DNA of 64,000 nt from JACDQM01 sp044373315 (GTDB lineage: Bacteria; Pseudomonadota; Gammaproteobacteria; Burkholderiales; Burkholderiaceae_C): positions 1 to 64,000 of the forward strand of contig NZ_JBILQK010000012.1 of the NCBI RefSeq assembly GCF_044373315.1, in the 5' to 3' direction. The notes under the pieces were generated by a model. It saw only the letters and a list, made by a program, of their open reading frames with translations. It had not been told where the DNA came from and searched no databases. Positions 20,122-28,244 of the stretch are shown in pieces (the stretch's first letter is position 1; each line of letters opens with the position of its first letter). The position numbers were made by a program, and so were the translations under genes.

Positions 20122-22656
20122 ATGCACGATCTGTCCGCGCCTCTCGACTGGCCTCAAGGCGCATCGCCCCCGAAGCGCGATGCCGCCGGCGCTCAGCATC
20201 AGACCGTCTTCATGTGGCCGACGCCGCCGTATGCGGCCTACCCTCAGCCCAGCGCCCAGGCCGGTTCCGAGCCCTGCGAGATCCTGGGCCTGAACAACAG
20301 CCGCACCGTCGGCTTGATGATCCTGATGTCGCCGGATGAGCGGCTGGCCCAGGTCAATGTGCCGCCGGCGCGCAATCCGATGCCGCTGAAGTTCGCCCAA
20401 TTCCGCGCCCTCAAGCTGTTGCGCCCGGTGGCCGCCGCGCCGCGCGAAGCGGTCGCGTTTGACGACCCGCTGCCGCTGGACCAGCGCCCGCGCCATCCGT
20501 TCAAGCTGAAGTTCCAGGGCGGCGGCGAGCTCAAGGGTTCGACCATCGGCCATTTCCAGGATGAGCTGGGCTTTTACCTGTTTCCGCCCATCGGGGACGC
20601 CGAGGATTCGGTGCAACGCGTGTTCGTGCCGCGCGAGGCTCTGGTCAGCTTCGAGATCGGCGAGCGCATCGGCGACCTGCTGGTACGTGAGCAGGCGGTC
20701 ACGCATGAGCAGATCGAGGCGGTCGCGCGCGAGCAGCAGGACCTGCGCAGCCGCCGCGTCGGCGATATCCTGGTCGCCAAGCAGGTGGTCAGCGCCGAGC
20801 AGCTGCTGCAGGCCATCGAGCAACAGGCCAAGATGCCCATGATTCGCATCGGCGAGGCCCTGCTGGCGCTTGAGTTGATCACCCAGGAGCAGCTTGACGA
20901 GGCCCTGGTCCAGCAACGCGAAGACCGCTCGGTCCCGCTGGGCCAGTTGCTGGTGCGCAAGGGCGTGGTGACACGCCAGCAGCTGCAATCGGCGCTGGCG
21001 CGCAAGATGGGCTATCCGCTGGTCGATGTGGAGCACTTCCCCGTCGAGGCCGACGCGGTGCGCAAGCTGCCTTTCTCGGTGGCCAAGCGCCTGGAGGTGC
21101 TGCCGCTGGTGATGCGCGATGGGAAGCTGATCGTCGCGATGGAAGATCCGACGCGGCGCGACGCGATCGACGAGGCCGAGTTCATCACCCAGCTGAAGGT
21201 CGTACCGACGCTGACCAAGGTCGGCACGTTGGCCTATTCGCTGGGACCGGTCTACGACCGCTTCGGCGGCGAGAGCCAGGGCGCCAGCGAGCTGCGCCTG
21301 TCCGCGACGCAACTCGACTTCGAGCCAGACACCGCCAACAAGCTGATCGAGACGCTGGAGCGTGAAGGCCAGGAACACTCGATCCGCGAGGACGACACGC
21401 CCATCGAGCAATCGGACAATTCGCTGGTACGCCTGATCAACTCGATGATCATCGAGGCGCATTCCCAGGGCGTGTCCGACATCCATATTGAGACCTACCC
21501 AGGGCGCGAGAAGCTCAAGATCCGTTTCCGCCGTGATGGCGTGCTGCACCCCTATCTGGAGCTGCCCTACACCTACCGAGCTGCCATGATCGCCCGCATC
21601 AAGATCATGTGCGATCTGGACATCTCCGAGCGCCGCAAGCCGCAGGACGGCAAGATCAACTTCTCGCGCTTCTCGTCGCAGCACAAGCTGGAGTTGCGGG
21701 TCGCCACCATCCCGACCAACAACAATCTGGAAGACGTGGTGATGCGCCTGCTGTCTTCCGCGCGACCCATTCCACTTGAGAAGCTGGGCCTGTCAGCCAG
21801 CAATCTGAGCAGGCTCCAGGCCGCGGTGGCCCGCCCCTATGGCATGGTGCTGTGCGTCGGGCCCACCGGCTCGGGCAAGACCACCACGCTGCACTCGGCA
21901 CTGGCGCATATCAACACGCCTGAGCGCAAGATCTGGACGGCCGAGGACCCGGTGGAAATCACCCAGGCCGGCCTGCGCCAGGTCCAGGTCAACCCGAAGA
22001 TCGACTGGACCTTCGCCAAAGCCCTGCGCGCCTTCCTGCGTGCCGACCCAGATGTGATCATGGTCGGCGAAATCCGCGATGAAGAAACCGCTGAAATCGC
22101 CGTGGAGGCCTCGCTCACCGGCCACCTGGTGCTGTCAACCCTGCACACCAACAGCGCCGCCGAGACGGTCACGCGACTGCTGGACATGGGCATGGACCCG
22201 TTCAACTTCGCCGATTCGCTGCTCGCCGTGTTGGCCCAGCGCCTGGTGCGCCGCCTGTGCACCAGCTGCCGCATCAGCGAGCCGATGCCGGAGCCAGAAC
22301 AACAAGAGATCCTGGACGACTACCTGCATGTCTTCTCGGACGAGCACAAGCCCGACCGTGCGGCCCTGCTGGCCGAATGGCAGAAGGGCTATGGCGAGGG
22401 TGGGCAACTCAAACGCTACCGCAGCACCGGCTGCGCCAAGTGTGAGCACACCGGCTTTAAGGGGCGCGCGGGCCTGCACGAGCTGCTCGCCGTCTCCAAG
22501 GAAGTGCGACGTCTGATTCAGACGGGCGCGCGGGCCGAGGAAATCATGGTGTGCGGCCTCAACGAAGGTATGCGCACCCTGCGCCAGGATGGCCTCGTCA
22601 AGGTGCTGGCTGGCGTCACCACGCTGGCCGAGGTGCGGGCCACCAGCAACAACTGA
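20122..22656 (+). CDS. GspE/PilB-family secretion/pilus ATPase with MshEN domains
   Basis: An 844-residue ATPase. The first 180 residues are not recognised. At about 185-330 there are MshEN-type repeats (IGEALLALELITQEQLDEAL and LGQLLVRKGVVTRQQLQSAL), the motif pair that binds c-di-GMP in MshE. A T2SSE N-domain follows, then the ATPase with Walker A GPTGSGKTTT near residue 580, Asp box, Walker B and His box (TLHTNSA). A C-terminal zinc site is formed by CTSC and CAKC. It is an assembly-type motor, but lies away from pilin or secretion genes, so its partner machine is unknown. Confidence 0.85.
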   Translation: MHDLSAPLDWPQGASPPKRDAAGAQHQTVFMWPTPPYAAYPQPSAQAGSEPCEILGLNNSRTVGLMILMSPDERLAQVNVPPARNPMPLKFAQFRALKLLRPVAAAPREAVAFDDPLPLDQRPRHPFKLKFQGGGELKGSTIGHFQDELGFYLFPPIGDAEDSVQRVFVPREALVSFEIGERIGDLLVREQAVTHEQIEAVAREQQDLRSRRVGDILVAKQVVSAEQLLQAIEQQAKMPMIRIGEALLALELITQEQLDEALVQQREDRSVPLGQLLVRKGVVTRQQLQSALARKMGYPLVDVEHFPVEADAVRKLPFSVAKRLEVLPLVMRDGKLIVAMEDPTRRDAIDEAEFITQLKVVPTLTKVGTLAYSLGPVYDRFGGESQGASELRLSATQLDFEPDTANKLIETLEREGQEHSIREDDTPIEQSDNSLVRLINSMIIEAHSQGVSDIHIETYPGREKLKIRFRRDGVLHPYLELPYTYRAAMIARIKIMCDLDISERRKPQDGKINFSRFSSQHKLELRVATIPTNNNLEDVVMRLLSSARPIPLEKLGLSASNLSRLQAAVARPYGMVLCVGPTGSGKTTTLHSALAHINTPERKIWTAEDPVEITQAGLRQVQVNPKIDWTFAKALRAFLRADPDVIMVGEIRDEETAEIAVEASLTGHLVLSTLHTNSAAETVTRLLDMGMDPFNFADSLLAVLAQRLVRRLCTSCRISEPMPEPEQQEILDDYLHVFSDEHKPDRAALLAEWQKGYGEGGQLKRYRSTGCAKCEHTGFKGRAGLHELLAVSKEVRRLIQTGARAEEIMVCGLNEGMRTLRQDGLVKVLAGVTTLAEVRATSNN

Positions 22657-22740
22657 TCGCGCCAGTGATAATGCCTCGACCGGGTGGCGGCCCCATTCGG
22701 TCGGAGTCGCACGGGCTCCACCTTTGCTCCGGAGCCCAAG

Positions 22741-23919
22741 ATGGTTCAACGCCCGACCCCTGCGCCAACGCAGGCATCTGCATCACGTGCCCTGGTTGAC
22801 GCGCAGCATGCGCAGCTGATTGCCGCTTCGCACGAGCGTTGCCAGGCCTTCGGGCTGAGCGAGCACAGCACGCCTGACCTGAGGCGGCTCAAGCCCGCCG
22901 GACTTCACGACGTGCAGCAGCGCAATGCGCGCCTGTGCGCGCAGGCCCTGCCGGTCATGGACATGCTCTACGAGCAGCTGACGCATGCGCAGAGTATGGT
23001 GCTGCTGACCGACGCCAGCGGCTGCGTGCTGCATGCATTGGGTGATGCTGGTTTCCTGGAGCGCGCGCAGCAGGTGGCGCTGACCCCCGGCGCACTCTGG
23101 GCCGAGGCCGACAAGGGCACGAACGCGGTCGGCACCGCGCTGATGACCGAGTCGGCCACGCTGGTGCATGGCCAGGAACACTATCTGCGCGCGATGCAAT
23201 TCCTTACCTGCTCGGCCGCCCCCATCTTCGACCACAAAGGCGCGCTGCTAGGCGTGATCGACGTCTCCGGCGAACGGCGTTCCTACCACCCGCACACCCT
23301 GGCACTGGCCACCATGTCGGCCCGGCTGATCGAAAGCCAGTGGTTTGCTGATCGCTTCCGCCACAGCACCCGGCTTCATCTGCACAGCAACCCCATGGGA
23401 CTGGGCACGCTGCACGAGGCACAGCTGGCGCTGGACGAGGATGGCCGGATTCTGGGCGTCAACCGTCGCGCGATCGACATGCTCGGCCTCTCGGCCACGG
23501 CCTTGCGGCGCGAAAGCCTGGAGCACCTGTTCGGCTGCAGCCTGGGTGCCTTGGCGCAGCTGACCCGTGCCGAGCCCGATCGGCCCCAACGCCTTAGCCA
23601 TGGCGCCCGCCCTGGCGAAGCGCTCTATGCCAAGCTCAGCCTCCCGATGGGCGGCCTGGACCTGCAGCGTGCGCAGACCCGCCGGGAGTTGCATGAGCAG
23701 CCAACGCCCAGCCCCACCCTCCCCGCCCTGGGCGCCGCGCCCGCAGCCTCAGCCGCTGCGACAGCGCTCGCTGCCAAGACGCCTCCCAGCCTGCGTCAGA
23801 CCGAGTTGCATGCCATTGCTGCTGCGGTCGAAGCCGCAGGCGGCAATCTGTCGGCAGCGGCCCGGCAGCTGGGCATCGGCCGAAGCACGCTGTACCGAAA
23901 ACTGCGCGCGCTTGGCTGA
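22741..23919 (+). CDS. GAF-PAS-Fis transcriptional regulator lacking the sigma-54 AAA+ domain
   Basis: A 392-residue protein. The N-terminal part (about 60-200) is an AcoR-like GAF domain (SGCVLHALGDAGFLE, GTNAVGTAL, HYLRAMQFLTCSAAPIFD). A PAS-like segment follows (LDEDGRILGVNRRAIDMLGLS). The C-terminus is a Fis-type helix-turn-helix (GGNLSAAARQLGIGRSTLYRKLRALG). Between them, where AcoR-type activators carry the AAA+ ATPase, there is only an Ala/Pro-rich linker of about 50 residues. It therefore cannot open sigma-54 promoters itself and may act as a conventional or repressor-type regulator. ATG 22741 begins the conserved part. Confidence 0.8.
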   Translation: MVQRPTPAPTQASASRALVDAQHAQLIAASHERCQAFGLSEHSTPDLRRLKPAGLHDVQQRNARLCAQALPVMDMLYEQLTHAQSMVLLTDASGCVLHALGDAGFLERAQQVALTPGALWAEADKGTNAVGTALMTESATLVHGQEHYLRAMQFLTCSAAPIFDHKGALLGVIDVSGERRSYHPHTLALATMSARLIESQWFADRFRHSTRLHLHSNPMGLGTLHEAQLALDEDGRILGVNRRAIDMLGLSATALRRESLEHLFGCSLGALAQLTRAEPDRPQRLSHGARPGEALYAKLSLPMGGLDLQRAQTRRELHEQPTPSPTLPALGAAPAASAAATALAAKTPPSLRQTELHAIAAAVEAAGGNLSAAARQLGIGRSTLYRKLRALG

Positions 23920-23944
23920 GCGGCCACTGGCCTGCGGCAGAGCC

Positions 23945-24772
23945 TCAGTCGGTGCGACCGAAGAACAGCTGCTCGCCGCCGATGCGGTAGGACGCGATCG
24001 CGGCCTGGCCGGCCGGTGAGGTCACCCAATCGGCAAAGGCCTGGGCTTCGACGTGCTTGACATGCGGGTGCCGGGCCGGGTTCACGACGATCACGCCGTA
24101 AGGGTTGTTCAGGCGCTGGTCGCCCTGTACCAGCAGCACCAGCTCGCCGCGGTTCTTGAAGGCCAGCCAGGTGCCGCGGTCGGACAGCAAATAGGCGCCC
24201 GTGGCAGAGGCCATATTGAGCGCCGGCCCCATGCCGCAGCCGCACTCGCGGTAGCTGCCGGCCTGGCGCAGCGGGGTCAGGTCTTGCCCAGCCAGTGACC
24301 AAAACCGCAGCTCGGCCGCATGCGTGCCGCTCTTGTCGCCGCGCGAGATGAAGGGGGCCGAGCGGGCTGCGATGCGCGCCAGCGCCTGGGCGATATCGCT
24401 GCCCTTGGCGCCGGCCGGGTCGGACGCCGGGCCGATCAGCACGAAATCGTTGTACATCACGGGCAGGCGCTTCAGGCCCCAGCCATCGGCCACGAAGCGG
24501 GCCTCGGCGGCCGGATCGTGGACGAACACCACATCGGCATCGCCGCGGCGCGCCAGATCCAGCGCCTGGCCCGTGCCCAGCGCCACCACCTTGACCGTGA
24601 TGCCGCTGGCCGCGGTGAAGCGCGGCAGCAGGTGGGCAAACAGGCCCGACTGCTCGGTCGAGGTGGTCGAGGCCATCACCAGGCTGCGCCCTGTGTCAGC
24701 CCTCGCCAGCGCGGGCAGCAGCAAGCCCGGCAGCAACAGCACCAGGGCCCAACGTCGAATGGTCTTGATCAC
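23945..24772 (-). CDS. tupA: Tungstate ABC transporter substrate-binding protein TupA
   Basis: A 275-residue periplasmic binding protein with a signal peptide ending near ALARAD. TupA signatures are MASTTSTEQSGL, ALGTGQALDLARRGDADVVFVHDPAAEARFV and VMYNDFVLIGP, and an oxyanion-pocket SRGDKSGTHAAE. The TTSTEQSG loop separates TupA from ModA and WtpA. It delivers tungstate (or molybdate) to TupB. It is last in a tupB-tupC-tupA operon with ATGA overlaps, an unusual order since tupA normally comes first. Confidence 0.92.
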   Translation of the reverse strand: MIKTIRRWALVLLLPGLLLPALARADTGRSLVMASTTSTEQSGLFAHLLPRFTAASGITVKVVALGTGQALDLARRGDADVVFVHDPAAEARFVADGWGLKRLPVMYNDFVLIGPASDPAGAKGSDIAQALARIAARSAPFISRGDKSGTHAAELRFWSLAGQDLTPLRQAGSYRECGCGMGPALNMASATGAYLLSDRGTWLAFKNRGELVLLVQGDQRLNNPYGVIVVNPARHPHVKHVEAQAFADWVTSPAGQAAIASYRIGGEQLFFGRTD

Positions 24773-25458
24773 AGCAACTCCCCCTTCAGAAACAGCGCCG
24801 CCTCTTCGGGCAGGGCTTGATTGAAAAACTCCTTTGTCGGCCGGTCGACGATCACGCGCCCACCCTCCAGATAGAGCACACGCGTGGCCAGGCGCTTGGC
24901 CTGGCCGAGGTTGTGCGTGCTCATCACCAGGCTCATGCCCTCATCGGCGAACTGCTGGATCAAGGCCTCGACCTCGCGCCGCGCGCCGGGGTCCAGATGC
25001 GCGGTAGGTTCGTCCAGGAACAGCAGCTCGGGCCTCAGCGCCCAGGCCCGCGCCAGAGCCAGGCGCTGGCGCTGGCCGCCCGATAGCTCACAGGCATTGC
25101 GCTCGGCATCGCCAGCCAGGCCCACACGCGCCAGCGCGCTGCGCATGCGGGCTTCGCGCTCGGGGCCAGGCACCCGCGCCAGCCACAAGGGCAGCAGCAG
25201 ATTGCGCCGCACCGAAAGGTTCAGAAAGAAGGGTTGCTGGAACACCATGGCCTGGCGCGGCTGGCCATGCAGCTGCCTGCCGGGGCTGTCCAGCAGGCCA
25301 TGCATCAGGCGCAGCAGCGTGGTCTTGCCGGCGCCATTGGCACCCACCAGCGCCAGGCGCTCGCCGCGCGCTAGGCGCAGCGTGGTCGGGGCCAGCAACT
25401 GATGCTTTCCGTGGCGAACGCTGCAGTTGCGCAGCTCGATCAGCGTCTGGTCAGTCAT
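24769..25458 (-). CDS. tupC: Tungstate ABC transporter ATP-binding protein TupC
   Basis: A 229-residue ABC ATPase with Walker A GANGAGKTT, Q-loop MVFQQPFFL, signature ELSGGQRQRLALARA, Walker B LLFLDEPTAHLD and the switch His (STHNLGQAKRLA). No extra C-terminal regulatory domain. The start at 25458 forms an ATGA overlap with tupB, and its own stop overlaps tupA. It powers import through TupB. Confidence 0.93.
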   Translation of the reverse strand: MTDQTLIELRNCSVRHGKHQLLAPTTLRLARGERLALVGANGAGKTTLLRLMHGLLDSPGRQLHGQPRQAMVFQQPFFLNLSVRRNLLLPLWLARVPGPEREARMRSALARVGLAGDAERNACELSGGQRQRLALARAWALRPELLFLDEPTAHLDPGARREVEALIQQFADEGMSLVMSTHNLGQAKRLATRVLYLEGGRVIVDRPTKEFFNQALPEEAALFLKGELL

Positions 25459-26162
25459 GCCGCGCTCATCCCCTGTCCCTTGCGGCGCAGGGCCGCCGAA
25501 ATCAGGTTGAGCAGGCCCACCACGAGCAACAGCACCAGGCCCAGGGCCAGGGCCAGCGGTAGGTCGCCCTTGCTGGTCTCCAGCGCGATGCTGGTGGTCA
25601 TCACGCGGGTGAATCCCTCGATATTGCCGCCGACGATCATCACCGCGCCCACTTCGGAGATGGCGCGGCCGAAGGCCGTCAGCAGGATCAGCAGCACGGC
25701 GCGTCGCCCATGCCACAGCAGCAGCGCAGCCCTCAGCATCGGCCCGGCGCCCAAGGAGCGCAGCTGCTCGCCACCTTCGGCCAGCGCGTCATGCAGCTGC
25801 TGGCGGCTCAGCGCCGCGATCACCGGAACCACCAGAATGGCCTGCGCCAGCACCATGGCGCTGGGCGAGAACAGCAGACCCAGCGAACCCAGCGGGCCTG
25901 AGCGTGACAGCAGCAGATAGACGCACAGCCCCACCACCACCGAAGGCAGGGCCAGCAGCGTGTTCGTCAGCAGCGCGAGCCAGCGCAAGCCCGGCCAGCG
26001 CCCGACGGCCAGCCAGGCGCCCAGCGCCAGGCCTAGCCCGGAGGCCAGCAGGCAGGCACTGCCGCTGACCAGCAGCGACAGGCTGACGATGCGCAGCAAA
26101 CCTGCATCCAGGTTCAGCACCAGGGCCAGCGCCTGCTGGGCACTTTGTGCAATGACGCTCAT
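25455..26162 (-). CDS. tupB: Tungstate ABC transporter permease TupB
   Basis: A 235-residue inner-membrane permease with about five to six helices (for example IVSLSLLVSGSACLLASGLGLALG and WLALLTNTLLALPSVVVGLCVYLLL). The coupling EAA-type loop is EGGEQLRSLGAGP, and the tungstate-family stretch AISEVGAVMIVGGNIEGFTRVMTTSIALETSKGD is very well kept. It heads the operon and is divergent from the serine hydrolase gene across an 84-base intergenic region with a palindrome. Confidence 0.93.
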   Translation of the reverse strand: MSVIAQSAQQALALVLNLDAGLLRIVSLSLLVSGSACLLASGLGLALGAWLAVGRWPGLRWLALLTNTLLALPSVVVGLCVYLLLSRSGPLGSLGLLFSPSAMVLAQAILVVPVIAALSRQQLHDALAEGGEQLRSLGAGPMLRAALLLWHGRRAVLLILLTAFGRAISEVGAVMIVGGNIEGFTRVMTTSIALETSKGDLPLALALGLVLLLVVGLLNLISAALRRKGQGMSAA

Positions 26163-26203
26163 GAGAGGCGGACAGGTCTAGAGAGGAACATGCGACTGCT
26201 ATT

Positions 26204-26218
26204 CTGGCGCAGCGCCAG
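26204..26218. promoter_or_regulatory. Perfect 7-1-7 palindrome between tupB and the serine hydrolase gene
   Basis: CTGGCGC-A-GCGCCAG is a perfect inverted repeat, nested inside a second pair CGACTG (26193-26198) / CAGTCG (26216-26221). It lies in the divergent intergenic region, so it could be a shared operator or form an RNA hairpin in the serine hydrolase leader. It does not read like a ModE or TunR site that I can name. Confidence 0.4.
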
Positions 26219-26246
26219 TCGGCAGCGTCTCAGGGGGAGGCTCACG

Positions 26247-27644
26247 ATGACTCAGAGAACAAGCACACGCGCCGCACAGCGGCCAAACCGACAGCGGCGG
26301 CGGCTGATGCTCAACAGCCTCGCTGCCCTGCCCACTTTTACGTGGCTGCCGAAGGCAAACGCGCAGGCCAGCCCCATCCAGGACGCGCTGAACCAGCGGG
26401 TGAAGGTCCAGGGCGTAGGCTACCAGGCCTTCGAGCTGGATGTCGCCAAAGGCCTGGCACTGGCCGGCGCCGGGAAAGTGCCGCCGGTCGATCAATCCGG
26501 CCTGTTCGAGATCGGCTCCATCACCAAGACCTTCACCGCCTTGCTGCTGGCCGATGCCAGTCTGCGTGGCGAGTTGCGTCTGGACGATACGCTGGAGCCG
26601 GTGCTTGACCTGCCACTGCGCGACAAGAGCGGCCAGCCGCTGCGCTGGATCGACCTGGCCACCCACCGCAGCGGTCTGCCACGCCTGCCTGCCAATCTGC
26701 TGCCGCGGCGCGGCGACGATCCCTATGCCGATTACGGCTGGGCCGATATGCAGATCTTTCTGCGCAGCTGGCAGCCCGCACGCGCTCGCGAGGAGCGTTA
26801 TGAATACTCCAACCTCGGCTACGGGCTGCTTGGGCAGGCCCTGGCGCTGCGCAGCGGCAAGCCTTTCGAAGCGCTGCTGGCCGAGCGCGTGCTGCGGCCG
26901 CTGAAACTGGACGGCATGGTGCTGGCGCCGCCGCCAGGCACGCTGCTGGCCCAGGGTCATGACGCGGCCGGCAAGCCGGTGGCGCCCTGGCGCTTCCAGC
27001 CGGCGATGGCCGGCGCCGGCGCCCTGCTCGGCTCGGCGAGCGATCTGGCCGCCTATGCCCGAGCCGCGCTGGGCCAGACCCCGGGCAAGCCGCTGGCCGA
27101 GGCCTTTGCGCTGTGCCTGCGCCGCCATGCCGACGGCGCTGCACCCATCAACCCGATCGGCCTGGCCTGGAACCTCGCTCCACTCAACGGCCGCACCGTG
27201 TTCAACCACGACGGTGGCACCGGCGGCTTCTCCAGCTCGCTCTGGCTGGATCCTCAGCGCGGCCGTGCCGCCGGAGTGCTGGCCAATGCCATGGTGCCGG
27301 TCAGCGATCTGGCGCTGCATCTGCTCGACCCCTCGGTGCCGCCCAAGGATTTCGCCAGCACCCAGCAAGCGGCGCTGACGCTGCCGCCCGAGCAACTGGC
27401 ACCGCTGGCCGGCCTGTACGCGCTGAACAGCAACTTCAAGCTGCGCATCACGGCGCGCGGCGAACGCCTGTTTGCGCAGGCCAGCGGCCAGGGCGAGTTC
27501 GAGCTGTTTGCCAATGCACCACGCCAGTTCTTCGCCCGCGTCACGCCGCTGGAGATCGTCTTCGATGGCGAGGCCGGTAGCGCGGCGCCCGCGCTGACGC
27601 TCAGGCAGAACGGCGGATCCATGCGTTTCGCACGCGAGCCATGA
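26247..27644 (+). CDS. Serine hydrolase of the beta-lactamase/class C family
   Basis: A 465-residue periplasmic protein. The N-terminus has a basic RRR cluster, a hydrophobic stretch and an ANAQA cleavage site. Active-site motifs are SITK (Ser/Lys), YSN (EYSNLGYG) and HDGG, which together define AmpC/esterase/D-aminopeptidase-type serine hydrolases. A C-terminal domain of about 90 residues follows. The substrate cannot be told: peptidoglycan peptides, esters or beta-lactams are all possible. ATG 26247 is chosen because GGGGGAGG (26233-26240) sits at the right distance. The stop overlaps the next gene (ATGA). Confidence 0.85.
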   Translation: MTQRTSTRAAQRPNRQRRRLMLNSLAALPTFTWLPKANAQASPIQDALNQRVKVQGVGYQAFELDVAKGLALAGAGKVPPVDQSGLFEIGSITKTFTALLLADASLRGELRLDDTLEPVLDLPLRDKSGQPLRWIDLATHRSGLPRLPANLLPRRGDDPYADYGWADMQIFLRSWQPARAREERYEYSNLGYGLLGQALALRSGKPFEALLAERVLRPLKLDGMVLAPPPGTLLAQGHDAAGKPVAPWRFQPAMAGAGALLGSASDLAAYARAALGQTPGKPLAEAFALCLRRHADGAAPINPIGLAWNLAPLNGRTVFNHDGGTGGFSSSLWLDPQRGRAAGVLANAMVPVSDLALHLLDPSVPPKDFASTQQAALTLPPEQLAPLAGLYALNSNFKLRITARGERLFAQASGQGEFELFANAPRQFFARVTPLEIVFDGEAGSAAPALTLRQNGGSMRFAREP

Positions 27645-28240
27645 ACACCTTGCAGTCGATAGCGGACGCACTGCGTACACAGGGAGCCCCGGATTCACAG
27701 CTGCGACGCATCCGGGCGCTGCACGAATTGGCGACCCAGGAAACCGCCTTGCGTGCCATCTTCCTGGTGGGATCCTTCGCCAAGGGCACAGGGCATCGCA
27801 TCTCCGACCTCGACCTGGTCGCTCTGGTCGACAGCGGGCATGAGCAGCGCATACTCGATCTGGCCGAGCCCTGGCTGGACGAAGGCACGCCACGGCTCAA
27901 TCACTTCGCGGGGCGGCATCGCGAGATTGGCGCCTTCCGCAAGACGGTCTACCTCGATTTCAGCAGCGTGGAGCTGCACACCTTCCGGCGCGATGCAGGC
28001 TTCCGCCTGTACCAGCCCTACCTGACCGTGTGGGATCCGGAAGATTTGGCCGCCGGCTGCAAGGCCGAAGGCGAGCCGATCAAGCACGAGGACTTCGAGC
28101 CTTACGAGTATGGCGACACCGGCCTGATCTGGGAGCTGGTGGACTGCATCAAATGGCTGGCACGCGGGCGTACCGAGCTGGCCAAGCGCTATTTGGTGCG
28201 TCTCGGCCAGAAAATCGAGCGCAGCGGCCTGCGCAGCTGA
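27641..28240 (+). CDS. Nucleotidyltransferase-domain protein
   Basis: A 199-residue protein with the polymerase-beta-type nucleotidyltransferase motif GSFAKGTGHRISDLDLVAL (the G-S and the two metal-binding Asp) near residues 43-61. The remainder is mostly helical, without a recognised partner domain. It may transfer a nucleotide to a small molecule or protein; relatives include aminoglycoside adenylyltransferases and MNT-type antitoxin-associated proteins, but no HEPN partner is adjacent. Coupled to the serine hydrolase gene by ATGA. Confidence 0.78.
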   Translation: MNTLQSIADALRTQGAPDSQLRRIRALHELATQETALRAIFLVGSFAKGTGHRISDLDLVALVDSGHEQRILDLAEPWLDEGTPRLNHFAGRHREIGAFRKTVYLDFSSVELHTFRRDAGFRLYQPYLTVWDPEDLAAGCKAEGEPIKHEDFEPYEYGDTGLIWELVDCIKWLARGRTELAKRYLVRLGQKIERSGLRS

Positions 28241-28244
28241 TAAG

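Noticed and set aside
20116..21684. 522-codon open frame on the minus strand, antisense to the GspE/PilB-like gene
   Set aside because: It has no recognisable family, lacks any protein-like motif, and lies antisense to a clear ATPase; high GC content produces long antisense frames.
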